From Gnetum montanum (Eukaryota > Streptophyta > Gnetopsida > Gnetales > Gnetaceae): a stretch of 64,000 bases of DNA. Location: assembly GCA_015680685.1 (NCBI GenBank), contig MNCI01013647.1, forward strand, positions 90,326 through 154,325, given 5' to 3'. The notes below the pieces were generated by a model, which saw only the letters and a program-made list of their open reading frames with translations, did not search any database and was not told the origin of the DNA. Positions 11,310-21,678 of this stretch are shown one piece after another (the first letter of the stretch is position 1; every line of letters begins with the position of its first letter). The position numbers and the translations under genes are program-made.

Positions 11310-14300
11310 CTGGAGACATAACCGAAGACCCCCTCAGCGAGGTTTCTGTCGTTACGCATAAAGGTGAGTCCAAAACTCTTAAGGTTAGTTCTCTACTAGA
11401 CCAGAAAATGCATGACTCTATAAAATAGGTCCTTCAGGACAACGTCACAGTATTTGCATGGTCATATGAAGACATGCCGAGACTAGATCCAAGGTTAATT
11501 CAACATAACATAATCTTAGACCCGCATATCAAAGTAATTAATCAAAAAGCACAAAAAATCAAACCAGAAATTACACTAGCAGTGCGTGATGAGATCACCA
11601 AACTGTATCAGGTTGGTTTCATCCACGCGGTCGATTACTCAGATTGGGTATCTAACATTGTAGTTGTCCCAAAGAAGACCGGAAGTATACACATCTGTAT
11701 AGACTTCCGAGATTTAAACAAAGCCACAATCAAGGACAACTTTCCACTATCGAGTATCGACCAACTAGTCAATACAATAGCTAGGCATGCGCTTCTATCC
11801 TTCATGGATGGCTTTTCAGGCTATAATCAGATTCACATCAACCAAGAACATCAATTGACCACAACATTCATGACACCCTGGGGCACCTTTTGCTATACCA
11901 TGATGCCTTTTGGCTTGAAAAACACTGGAGTGACGTATCAACGGGCTATGACATACATCTTTAGTGATTACCTCCTAGGAAGACTGAATGACTATGTTGA
12001 TGATATAGCTGTTAAGTCTATGAGATCAGAAGATCATTCAGAGGACCTAGAGTTAGTACTTAAAAGATGCTCCAAATACGACCTCTGGCTCAACCCAGAG
12101 AAGTGCATATTCGGAGTCAAAACCTGATGCATGCTGAGATTTTTGGTGTTAGAAATCGGCATACGAGTAGACCCTGATAAGGTTAAAGCCATTGTCAAAT
12201 TAACGCCTCCCACAAATCTCAAGCAATTACGCTGGTTACAAGGATGATTACAGTTTATCAGGCGGTTCATCTTGAGATTAATAGATAAACTACATCCTAT
12301 GCAACATCTCCTTAAGAAAGGGGTTAATTTTGAGTGGATAGACGATTTCCAGCGTGTGTTTGACAGCCTAAAACAGGAACTTCAACACTTGCCAATGGTA
12401 TTCCTGCCACAAAGGGATCAGTCGTTCTACATTTACCTTGTGACCTCGGACATAGCCTTAGTCGCATTACTCTGTCAAAAGAGAAACTACGGGTCAAAAG
12501 TACCCATCTACTACTTGAGTCATGCCCTATGTGCGTACAAAACAAGGTACAATGAAGTAGATCATAATTACCTAGCGTTAGTATTTACGCTAAAGAAATG
12601 TAGGCACTATCTCTTCCGTAGCCAGGTCAACATTATCTGTAAAAATAACATCCTTAGGGCCATTATGCATAATCTATATGAAAGTAGTAAAATAGCTCGT
12701 TGGAAAGCTATCACGGTAGAATTCGATTTGCATTACATTGGTCAATCTTCTACGAAAGGCCAAGCGATAGCTGACCAATTAATAACATCACCTATTGACA
12801 GTCAGACAACCATAGAGCCTAAATTTCCAGATGAACATGTATATAGTTTAAGCCCTATTTTAACAGGCCCTGAAGCAATGTTATATTTTGATAGAGCTTC
12901 AACCATTTGAGGCGGTAGTGCCGCCACAGTCATTACGCTATTAGCTGAGGATGTGCGTCTTCATGCTTACCGCTTGACCTTTCCCCATACGAACAATGTG
13001 GCAGAGTACGAGGAACTCCTTAGGGGATTATTAACTGCCAGAGAACTTGATGTTTGACACCTGGCAATTAGGGGTGATTCAATGCTTGTTATAATCAAAT
13101 CACAGGGGTCTACACCTGCAAGGTTGCACATTTACAGCCCTACTATGATATGGCTAAAGATCTTCTGAAGCGGTTCACAACCATCGATGCCCAACACGTG
13201 CCCCGAAACAATAACACACTGGCCGATGCACTGGCTACATTAGCCTTAAACGTGCCATTGCACCTATTCGACACCTGTCCCACATTAATAACAGATTGTA
13301 CTGGTCCTATCATTTAGGTGGTGCAAATATCTTCACTGCTCAAGGATAGAACGCCAGAGTGGTACTACCACATTAAAACTTACCTCTTGCATGGCGAACC
13401 ACCACACGAGTTAACACGTGCGCAGAAAGATGCTATTTGCAAGCGAGCTAGGCAGTACGTCATCATAGAAGACAGTACCCTCTATACATGCTCTTTTGAT
13501 GGAGTACTGCTTACTTGCGTTAACAAAGATTAGGTGCAATGTATAGTTGGTGAAGTCCACAAGGGATTATGCGGAGGACATGTAGCGCCACGAGCCATGG
13601 CCTCTAAAATCTGTTGCTTAGGGTATTATTGGCCATACATGGAAAAATATTATCTTACAAAGGTTAAAACATGCAACACATGCAACGTTACACGAATCTC
13701 ATACACATGTCGCCTACAGAACTACATACGACCCAGATCACATGGCCCTTCCAACGATGGGGACTAGACATCATAGGGCCCATCACACCAAAGTCTTCCG
13801 CAGGGCATAGCTTCATCATCACAGCTACTGAGTACTTCACGAAGTGGGTGGAAGCCATCTCTTTACGGAAGATTACATCTAAATAGGTCTGTCATTTCAT
13901 CTTGGACAATATTGTAACCAGATTTGGCCTCCCAATGACTATTGTGACCAACAATGGGCCATAATTTAGTAGTCTAGAAACCAAATCTTTTTGTGACAAT
14001 ATTGGCATCAAACAATATTTTTCCTCGCCTTACTGCCCGCAAGCGAATGGTCAAGCTGAAGCAACAAATAAAGTCTTATCAATTTACTCAAGAAAATGCT
14101 CGACAGCAACAAGAGAAGGTGGCATGAAAAGATCCTTTATGTGCTATGGGCGTATCGTACCACATGCAGAACAGCTATAGACAGTACACCCTATAGCCTA
14201 GTCTATGGATCCGAGGTAGTGCTGCCCCTCGAATTACAAGTTCCTTCTCTGTGGATGGTCCTCTCCACGGTTATAAATGAGGCTCAACACACCGAGTCTC

Positions 14301-14617
14301 GGATCATGGATTTGGATTTAGTAGAGGAGAAGCGAATACAGATGATTGATACCATTGAAAAGTATCAAGATAAGCAGAGGTAAAAGCACCGTCACAATCT
14401 TCAACAATGTCCTATCAAGAAGGGAGATTTGGTTCTCAAGGTCATTCGTGAACCAGAAGGCAAATTCTCTACAAACTGGGAGGGTCCTTTTTTGGTAGCT
14501 GATGTATATGGTAATGGCACATTCAAGCTAGCAGATATCAATGGCAACGAGTTACTGAATCCTGTAAATCATATATATCTAAAGTGGTACTACATCCAAG
14601 TGCATATCCAGTGTTAA
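11310..14617 (+). pseudogene. pol: pol of element A: RT, RNase H, archaeal-type RNase H, integrase
   Basis: The linker with ITEDPLSE-type sequence (11310-11400) is shared with C at 28340-28518. The reverse transcriptase (about 11440-12250) shows VFAWSYEDMP, VVPKKTG, FMDGFSGYNQI and the catalytic YVDD. RNase H (12272-12780) has GVNFEW and HYLFRSQVNI blocks. A second, archaeal-type RNase H (about 12880-13260) carries LYFDRAS, NNVAEYEELL, GDS and TLADALATL, its four acidic catalytic positions; this is the Tat hallmark. Integrase (13318-14617) has an HHCC zinc region (VHKG...CNTCN), GLDIIGP, TNNGP where the second catalytic Asp has become Asn, and ANGQAEATNK, then WEGPFLVADV near the C-terminus. 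Stops and frameshifts (12126, 12910, 13317, 13533, about 13700, about 14090, 14383) kill this copy. Confidence 0.88.
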
Positions 14618-14640
14618 CATCAGGTATGGCAACAATCGTT

Positions 14641-15120
14641 CGCTATGATGTAAAACTGGCATTTCCTTAACGCATCTGCCATGACGCTAAACTGGCAACA
14701 ATGGTCTGCCACGATGTAAAACTGGCAAGTTGCAATTGTCTGCTATGACGTAAAACTAGAAGCATTGTATAGGTCCACCAAGATGAAAAACTGGTAGTTT
14801 CTGTACGTGTCTGCCATGACGCTAAACTGGCACTAGCTGTCTGCCAGGACATAAAATTGGCATAGGTAACTGTCCGTCTGCTGAGACGTAAAACTAGCAC
14901 AGATCTGTCCCTGGGTCACGACATGAAACTGACATCCACAGCAAGGTTTGCTGAGACCATAAATCAGCCCTACCACCATCCTCTACGACGTAAAACGAGC
15001 ATTTTTCAGTCTTCCCAGACTTTAAACTGGGACCATGGTCTGCTGAGGCTTAAAACCAGCAACGACAGTCTACCAGGACTTAAAACTGGGACTTACAAGC
15101 TGCCATCATGAAAATCAAGC
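14641..15120 (+). repeat. Tandem array of about 14 covarying short hairpins, 3' of A's integrase
   Basis: Units of about 30-38 bases each contain a short inverted repeat around a conserved loop near GACGTAAAAC. The stems differ yet still pair: TGCCA/TGGCA (three or four units), GTCA/TGAC, GCTGA/TCAGC, TCCCA/TGGGA, TGCTG/CAGCA, TGCT/AGCA and ACCA/TGGT. This is what selection for an RNA (or cruciform) hairpin would produce. No ORF here is convincing. The array starts just after the integrase stop. Confidence 0.75.
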
Positions 15121-16079
15121 GAGCGTAATCATCTCTGTGTGGCTACAAAACAAATGGGGTGGGATGTTGGGAAAGTCCCAGCATCGCGACCTCACAAGCA
15201 TTTTGCTGATTCCTTGGACGTGCTGAAAGGCATACTATTGACCCCTCGGAGATACCGTCACCGCCCCCACTGCAGCGGTGGCACCTCTGAGAGTTTAGTT
15301 TCACCAACCGGAGCCCCAAAGCAGTTCTCATCAAAAATGACCTTGGGGATCTCCGCTCATCATCTCTATCAGGCTCTGGCTTCACAGATTCATCTAGCTG
15401 GTTCTTTGCGTAATCAGTCAGGTGCGATGAGTCTGATAATCTTTGGCGGTGATATACTGGGCTGAGCATCAATGGTGAAGACCCTGGCCTCATGCTACAT
15501 TTCTTCCTTCATGGCCCCCTTGCTCTGTCTCGCCCTAAATGGTACTTTTTTCAACAACCTCTTTGGTGATTCAACTGATTAATGGTGTCCTCTATTTGCT
15601 TCTTTGGTTGCAGGTTACTTGCTACGAGGATGTTGTTCAAAGGTGCGTTCATCTGAGCGGTGAGGTACAGACAACTCTTTGAGATGGCCGCTTAGGTTGG
15701 CTTGTCCACTCAGGAGTGCATCCCTATTTTCCCCATAATCCTACCTCTAGTTCTTACTTCCCTACATCTCCACCATCTGCTTCCCTTACGCAAAACGTAC
15801 ATACGCAGCACACGCTTTCCGCATCTGCATTACAATCAAGTCCATAAACCGGCGTAACGCAACTTGCCTAGTGGACGCAAAAAAAAGAAAAAAAATGTGG
15901 GTCAGCAAAATGGATGAAACACAACTCATCTAGGCCACGCAGATGCAACACAATTCTTCTAAGCAAGCCCCTTCATCTACAAAATGACGGCACAACTCCA
16001 TGCAAACGCAATCACAGGAGAAGGCTAAGTGCTTATGCATGAAAAAGAACTATATTCACACATTTGCGTCTTCCCTAAA
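15121..16079 (+). other. Untranslated 3' region of element A
   Basis: Overlapping open frames on both strands (15139-15493) resemble nothing I know and have no shared copy in B or C to test them. The rest is A/C-rich sequence with scattered TACGC pentamers and an A-rich run near 15880. Confidence 0.4.
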
Positions 16080-16200
16080 CCTCATTTGAGTTTTCCCCGA
16101 ACCTCACTTTCATCTTCCCCGAACCTTTTTCCTCTTACCTCTATAAAAATTCTTTCCCATACCCTTCTATCCTCTATTTCCCTCATTTCTGCACTTCTCC
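16080..16200 (+). promoter_or_regulatory. Promoter-like segment upstream of the 3' LTR of A
   Basis: Two or three imperfect TTTTCCCCGAACCTC repeats are followed by CTCTATAAAAATTC at about 16139 and a pyrimidine-rich stretch. This resembles a core promoter but lies inside the element, about 190 bases before the 3' LTR. It could be a relic of another LTR. Weak evidence. Confidence 0.25.
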
Positions 16201-16312
16201 GTTGACAGAGCAACACTTGAGTAACCATTGACGAACACTGTTGGTACTTTTACCCATCTGGTGTTTCGTATTCTTTGTCGACATATTTCGGGAAAGCCCT
16301 CTAAACGTCAAC

Positions 16313-16325
16313 AAAGAGGGGCCAT
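16313..16325 (+). other. Polypurine tract of element A
   Basis: AAAGAGGGG followed by CCAT directly precedes the 3' LTR start (TGAAACACC), the usual site of plus-strand priming. Confidence 0.7.
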
Positions 16326-16690
16326 TGAAACACCATAGAAATTGCGAATCGGCCTCAAGCGAAGATTCACGATTCGGGCGAAGGTTCGAGACAGAAATCC
16401 AGAATACAAAGCAAGGCAAAGAGGCGCGTAGCATCAAGTATCCAAGTTTCCTGCAAATTTTAACCTTACTTTGTTTTCTCTCTTTACGCTACATTACGCA
16501 ACATAGCATGGTGTCACTCAGCGTAACTCTATTTAACGTAGCCTGATAGCAGAAAGTAACTTACTTCGGCGATTTTGACGAAGTTTAAAGTTTAAGACTT
16601 GTCACATATTCTGCCAAGTCTTTTGTTCAAGACCAATTTTACGCTCCGTTATGTAGAGCAGTGTAACGAGCTTCAAGAAAAGCAAAGTTA
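16326..16690 (+). repeat. Truncated 3' LTR of element A
   Basis: It repeats 431-795 from the LTR start. After 16690 the match to the 5' LTR ends and sequence of B begins, so about 1,190 bases of this LTR are missing. Roughly 33 differences in 365 bases separate the two LTRs, many at CpG. Confidence 0.88.
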
Positions 16691-16775
16691 AGGCAGTTTA
16701 AGGCCTTACCAGGCTGCCATGGCAGTTTAAGGCCGTACCGGGCTGTCATGGCAGTTTAAGGCCATATCGAGCTGG
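16691..16775 (+). repeat. GGCAGTTTAAGGCC hairpin repeats beyond the 5' end of B's antisense gene
   Basis: Three units of about 29 bases. The first two can fold end to end (GGCAG...CTGCC; TGGCAG...CTGTCA with one G-T pair). A similar pair lies in C at 28770-28825. This is the pol-side counterpart of the minisatellite at the other end of the antisense gene. Confidence 0.65.
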
Positions 16776-16925
16776 ATAATGTACACATGAGAGTTTGCAC
16801 TAGAATGTTCGGTGTGGACATCTGAAGTTGGTTTACAGGGAAACCGGGATGTAGTAATATTTTTTTTATTTTAAATATGTATAATTTTGTGTTTCTGAAC
16901 AAATTTTATTTAAAATGAAAATAAA

Positions 16926-16991
16926 AACAAATAAATAAATAAATAAAACAAAGTGCAAGGTGGCGATGACGGCGGCGGCGGCGGCGGCGGC
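16926..16991 (+). repeat. Simple repeats: (AAAT)n and (GGC)n
   Basis: An AAAT/ATAA tract (about 16926-16948) and seven GGC triplets (16971-16991) lie just upstream of the TATA box of B's antisense gene. Confidence 0.85.
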
Positions 16992-16999
16992 GCAGAGCA

Positions 17000-17009
17000 C
17001 TATATATAG
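17000..17009 (+). promoter_or_regulatory. TATA box for the antisense gene of element B
   Basis: CTATATATAGGGG lies about 290 bases upstream of the exon 1 ATG at 17299. C has the degraded equivalent GAATAAATAGG at about 29126. Confidence 0.55.
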
Positions 17010-17039
17010 GGGCAGGGGTGTCATTTGTAAGCATTATGA

Positions 17040-18040
17040 ACCGGGAGCAAACCGAGCGGGAGTGTAAAACTCGAGCATAAGCGTAAAACCTGAGCGTAAG
17101 CGTAAACAACGAAACCCTAAGCGTAAGTGTAAATGACCAAACCCCAGCGTAAACCTCTAACTCCGGCGTAAGCGTAAACTTTCAACTCGGGCGTAGAGGC
17201 TCAGTGTGAGTGTAGAGGTTCAAGCGTCAGCATAGAGACTTAGACCTCGGCGTAGAGAATTAGACCTCAGTGTAAATCTCAGCGTAGAGGACACCAAAAT
17301 GGGAAAGGGTAAGGAGGTAGAAGTCCAGGGGAGAAAGGGGCCTGATCTGACTTTCGTGGAGGAGAGCGAGGCCATGCTACAGTGTCTGCCCAGGCCGAGG
17401 GTTCCATCGTGGCCTGGATCGTCACACAGGTAGGCCTTAATCCTGTCTCTGTTAATTATTTTCATATGTACATATTATTTTGGCGTAGGTAGTTTTTGTA
17501 GCGTAGAGAGTTTCAACGTATACGCCTGGCATAGATAGTTAGAATAGAGGGCTTGTACGCTGAGCGTAGGTTCACAGCGTAGAGGGTCTCTATAGCGTAT
17601 AGCGTATACTGTATATAGCGTAAATTGTTTGTAGCGTAACCTATTTTGTCAGTGCACAACGTAAACAATTTTACCGGCATGAAGTGTAGATGATTTTATC
17701 AGTATGAAGTGTAGATGATTTTCACAGCGTGTACGTTGACTGTTGTCGCAGCGTATAGGCTGGTGGTTTCCACGACGTATACTGTTTGCACTATTCACAG
17801 CATAGACCCGTTTTCATAGCATACAGCGTAAACTATTTTCAGCGTAAACTGTTTGTACAGTGTCCAGCATAAACTGTTTGCATGGCGTATACGCTGACGG
17901 TGTGTTTTAACGACGTATACGCTAATGATTTTCATAGCGTATACGCTGAGCATGAACAGTTTGATAGCATATACACCGAGTTAGGCAGCGTATACACCGA
18001 GTTAGGCAGCGTATACACCGAGCGTAAACAGTTGGTAATT
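17040..18040 (+). repeat. GCGTA-rich tract over the 5' UTR and intron 1 of B's antisense gene
   Basis: Dozens of irregular copies of AGCGTA/GCGTATA/GCGTAAAC surround exon 1 (17299-17429). Spacing varies (about 8-40 bases), so it is a proliferating short motif rather than a fixed-period satellite. A local exact repeat, GCGTATACACCGAGTTAG, occurs near 17970-18010. The same pentamer is enriched in B's leader and LTR. Confidence 0.75.
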
Positions 18041-21000
18041 TTTTTTAAGTGTTTGCTTACAATGTGAAATTTTTTTTCTCATTTTCATGCGTGGCTGATT
18101 TATCATGGCATTCTGATTGCTTGTAGGGACACTGAACCTTTTCTCCTGGTAGTTGAGCTAGTTGGGGTACTGACATGGTTTGGCCCCATTGAGGTTGATG
18201 AACCTACCCCGAATCTGACTATTGACAACAATGGGGTCTGGTTCAGGGAAGGGGCATGCAAATTCCTTGCCTTCATGCTAGAAAAATTCAAGGTGGTGAT
18301 CTGGTCACACCTGAAAGAACAAGTGGCACAGAGCGTGCTTGAAGCCATGTTGCTAGGAGCCTCAGAGGGTGTTGCGATTTTTATGGAGGATATCGATGAG
18401 GGGCCACTTGTGACAGAGGATGGTTCCTCTCGCAGGCCCAAGTCCACTCGTCCATTAGCGTGCGTGTGGGCCCAATTACCGCGAGGGCATGATTACCTCA
18501 ACAACACTCTATTTTTAGCTATGTGTGTGCACACGTTGTTCCAGAACCCTCCTCGCATAGTGTATCGGGTGGATAGGTAAGATCGTTTAAGCCTATCGTT
18601 TCTTTTTGTCATTTGGTATTTGGTTCTATTTTAACAGCCATTCTTTTGTAGGCCCCAAGTTAACCCAGACGAAACATGCGTTGATGATGATGGGCTTGCC
18701 CTAGCTCATACCACTCTAGAGACCTTTGTGGCAAGTCCCACCCTTCATGGAGTTGTATTAGCTCAAACCAAGGGTGATATTATCCATTTTCAGAAACGAT
18801 TTTCTAGAGCGTTCACGCAATGCAAAGCTCGAGGGTGGTTGCATGAATATTGGTCGCATAAGGGACTAGTCTTCCCTCGTGACTCTGACTTGGGTAGCAC
18901 TTCTAAGTCCACCACTGAAGGTAAGTGATAGTATTTTCTAGATGTGTTAACGTGTTTATTCGACTACCGGGGGTTATATTGATGTGATGATTTCGAATTG
19001 TATCTACAGTTGATGTCCCTCCTGACGGAGACCCTGTCACAACCGGACGAACTGAGAGTACCCTCTTGATGAAGTTCGAGGAGATCAGTAATGCTCAGAA
19101 ATGGTTGCGTACCCATGCTCCGCCGTCCATCGTCTGTTTTTTAGGTGACGTCAACCTTATGGAGCTCTTTACAACTCCGAGCCCTGATGTATCGATAGTC
19201 GAAATGATCAGAATTGTTGATTCATTTGACAAATCCATCTCCTACTATAGCACCCAGATTAAGGGTGTTAGGATAGTTTTCCATCTGTCGCTTCAATTCT
19301 TTTCGAACCTGTTTGGTGTACCGACGGATGGTGTGGACGTAGTTTTGGACAGGGCTCATAAAGAGCTTCATATGGTATGTGAGCTGGAGAACTGGTTGGG
19401 AGTTACCAAGGGTGCTAAGGGATTTCCTATGCAGGGGAAGTCAAAGGTTGAAGAAGTTAATGAATTATATCCACTGTTTAGGGCACGGGTATTCCCTAAA
19501 TCCCTTTCCTAGGTGTAGAGTCTTAGTGTTGACATTGTGCGTATTATGTGAATCGTCCTAGAAACCGGAATGTGTTATAATTGGGCCCAATTTTTGTTGT
19601 CAGGCCTGCATAAGAAGATAGTGCGATTGTGCTCAAATGTCGAGGTGCAGTCCCACTTTACCTTTGCCTTCTTTGTCGGTTATCTACGCCGCTTAGCCAA
19701 GTTTCTGGTGGTTCGTGTGGATAACAAGTATGTTCTGCAGGATCGAGGTCAATTATCCCGCCCATGGATCAACCATTTTTTTGAAACAGCCGAGCCCCAA
19801 GATGCGCCCGAGGGAATTGATGAATCCGTATTTATCATGATAGGGGGGTCATCTGGTACCTCAATCCACACACGTGAAAGTGTGGGGTTGGAACCAGACG
19901 ACATGCCTTATACTACCAAGAGAGCAGAACGGGTCATCAAAGAAACCATTAGGCAAGCCAAGTCAAAGCTAACAAAGCATGAACGTTCAACCGAGGAGGC
20001 CTCAAATGTGGACGAGCCACAGGTGAAGCGCATACGGTTCAAGATGCTAGTATGAGATAAGTAAACTTAGTACAGTTATTACTTTATTATTTTCATCTTA
20101 TTCACTATTTTTATTTTGACCGCTTATGTGCCACTGATGCCTTCAGACCTGACTCGAGAAGTGAGGAGGCAGGAATTAGAGACTATTATTGAAGAGGAGG
20201 AAACTACAATGGAGTTAGTAACTGATGAGGAAGAGGCTGGCAAGGATCAGGCGGAAAAAATGGAGAAGCTACGGGAAGACACCATGGAGACTGAACTGGT
20301 GGATGACCAGAGTGGTGTTGATGAAATGTTCAGTAGCTTCCTCAAGGGAAGGTTGGATCTTGGCAATCCTCCAAACCCAGAAGGGGACAGGGAACATGGT
20401 ATGTTTTCTTTTATTTTATTGTGTCGCTTCATGAGTTGTTGTTTTCATGGTATTTTATTTTTATGTTTTCATCGCTTTCAGATGAAGGTAGTGAAACCAA
20501 AATGATGTGGTTGGACATGCCCATGAAAACGGTTCCCCCTGAAAGGACCGCGGAGGTTAGGCCATCTCGTACTCGTGGACCATTTACTTGGACAAAGCTG
20601 CCAAGTAAAATGGATTTTGTGGCTAGTATCGCTGAGGAAGTTGTTGAACACATTCAGGAAGCTCACCCTGAGATAGGTATATGTGTTGCGAGTTTTTTTT
20701 TACAGCTTTAGAGTTTCACGCTCCGTTTTGTCATTTTAGCATTTGTTCTTTTCATGTGCGTAGGTGCTAAATTGAGGTGGGATCCTTTCAAGACTGTTAG
20801 CATTGAGAGTTTGCCCACACTACCCCCAGAAGTTGAGCAGATACCAAGGCTAGTTTATGAGGAGGTAGCAAAAGGTCTTGTACACAACGCCAAATCGCTT
20901 TGGACTTGTAGGCGTTCCATTGAACAGTTGTGGTTGCAAGTTCAATCAAAGGAGAAAGAAGTTTCCGAGTTTTCAGTTGAGCATGATGATCTCAAGGTTC

Positions 21001-21678
21001 GGTATGAGTTCGCCTCTACTAAACTGAGTGGTGATCACTCTTGGTGGACTTCCGAGGTCACGTATACTAGATACTGGAACCTACTCAATCGCCACGCATC
21101 ACTGACTCGAAGACTAGTAGAGCGTAAGGCCCAGGTGGATCTATTGAACCTCAAGTGTCAAGATTGGAAGGCTTTCGCTTCCAAGGTACGCAAATGGGAT
21201 CAGGATGAAAAAACCACAAGCATCATTATAAGAAATCTTTGAAGGAAGTATCCATTGAAAAGCGCCAACTCAAAATGTTTGTGGAGGGTTTGGGTCTGCC
21301 ACTTCTAGGGAGGTGTTGGTGGGTGAATTCCCTTTAAAATGTCCCACTTGGTCAGCTGTTAACAAGGGGAAGGCCTTGGTGGATGTCGACCTAGGCCTTG
21401 ATGGGACCGATTGGACTAGTGTCTTGGAAGAGGAAATACTTTCCCGATAGGAATTCAGCTTAGGGGGATTCCCTACGGTAAGCATTTTGTTAGTATGAAA
21501 TTCATTCACTGCATAATTTTTGAAAGTTTTATCTTTCTTTTGTTCTTACATTGATTGTATCTTTTTGCATTTTTAGGATCACGGTGGTGACGATGTCCAC
21601 GAAGCTGGCCCCAGTGGAACGGGGGCCCATGATGCCAGCGGGTCCAAAGGGGATGATCCTCCTGTCCCTAATGTTTAG
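17299..21678 (+). pseudogene. Eight-exon antisense gene of element B (FCP1-like domain protein)
   Basis: Opposite in direction to B's gag-pro. Exons: 17299-17429, 18127-18576, 18652-18920, 19010-20056, 20147-20398, 20482-20676, 20764-21477, 21577-21678; together they would encode about 1,050 residues. Donors are GTAGG, GTAAG, GTAAG, (ATAAG, mutated), GTATG, GTATA, GTAAG and acceptors end CAG or TAG. Phases of the first six introns (2,2,1,1,1,1) match copy A. Exon 2 holds the FCP1-like domain; exon 4 ends with a basic KRIRF stretch; exon 5 is strongly acidic; exon 7 is helical and charged, probably coiled coil; exon 8 is Gly/Asp-rich and ends at TAG. Stops at 19510-19546, a TGA at the exon 4 end and a one-base shift near 21215 disable it. 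I do not know its role. Confidence 0.85.
18127..18576 (+). other. FCP1/NIF-like (HAD) domain exon, probable pseudophosphatase
   Basis: The 150-residue exon follows the order of plant FCP1-homology proteins: a hydrophobic strand with a D-x-N-G-L/V-type loop, a W/Y-x-R-x-G-x-x-E/K-F-L block, an IW-S strand, and a final NNTLFLA...FQNPP block resembling the N-T-x-L-x-DDSP...NPP end of the family. Here the loop reads VVELVGVLTW, so the nucleophilic Asp is Glu, and the late Asp-Asp pair is absent. Copy A keeps the first Asp (LDIVGVL). If the fold call is right, the protein was a binding module rather than an enzyme. Family membership is by eye only. Confidence 0.55.

Larger units (their letters stand above)
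431..16690 (+). mobile_element. Element A: Tat-like Ty3/gypsy retrotransposon with an antisense gene
   Basis: The element has a 5' LTR (431-1982), PBS (1989-2004), gag-pro (2238-6022), a minisatellite (6240-6440), an eight-exon gene on the opposite strand (6633-10708), pol (11310-14617), a hairpin-repeat array (14641-15120), a polypurine tract (16313-16325) and the first 365 bases of its 3' LTR (16326-16690). The dual RNase H (a second archaeal-type domain after the usual one) places it in the Tat group. Over the shared 365 bases the LTRs differ at about 33 sites by hand count, mostly transitions and often at CpG, so the insertion is not recent. The 3' LTR stops abruptly against B sequence, so no target duplication can be read. 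Confidence 0.88.

Noticed and set aside
11092-11373. Open frame of 93 residues on the minus strand
   Set aside because: It overlaps the degraded start of A's pol on the plus strand and is too far upstream of, and not in line with, the antisense gene exons; probably chance.
15139-15493. Two overlapping frames of 108 and 116 residues on opposite strands
   Set aside because: No recognisable motif, no copy in B or C, and mutual overlap makes both doubtful.
16906-17109. Minus-strand frame rich in Arg and His
   Set aside because: Produced by the GGC triplet repeat and AAAT tract; not a gene.
17040-18040. GCGTA-rich tract as a CRISPR-like array or satellite
   Set aside because: No fixed-length repeat and spacer pattern; spacing is irregular and the context is a plant retroelement.
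18127-20056. Antisense gene of B as an ordinary host gene into which elements inserted
   Set aside because: It is present in three independently inserted elements at the same internal position and orientation, so it belongs to the element family.
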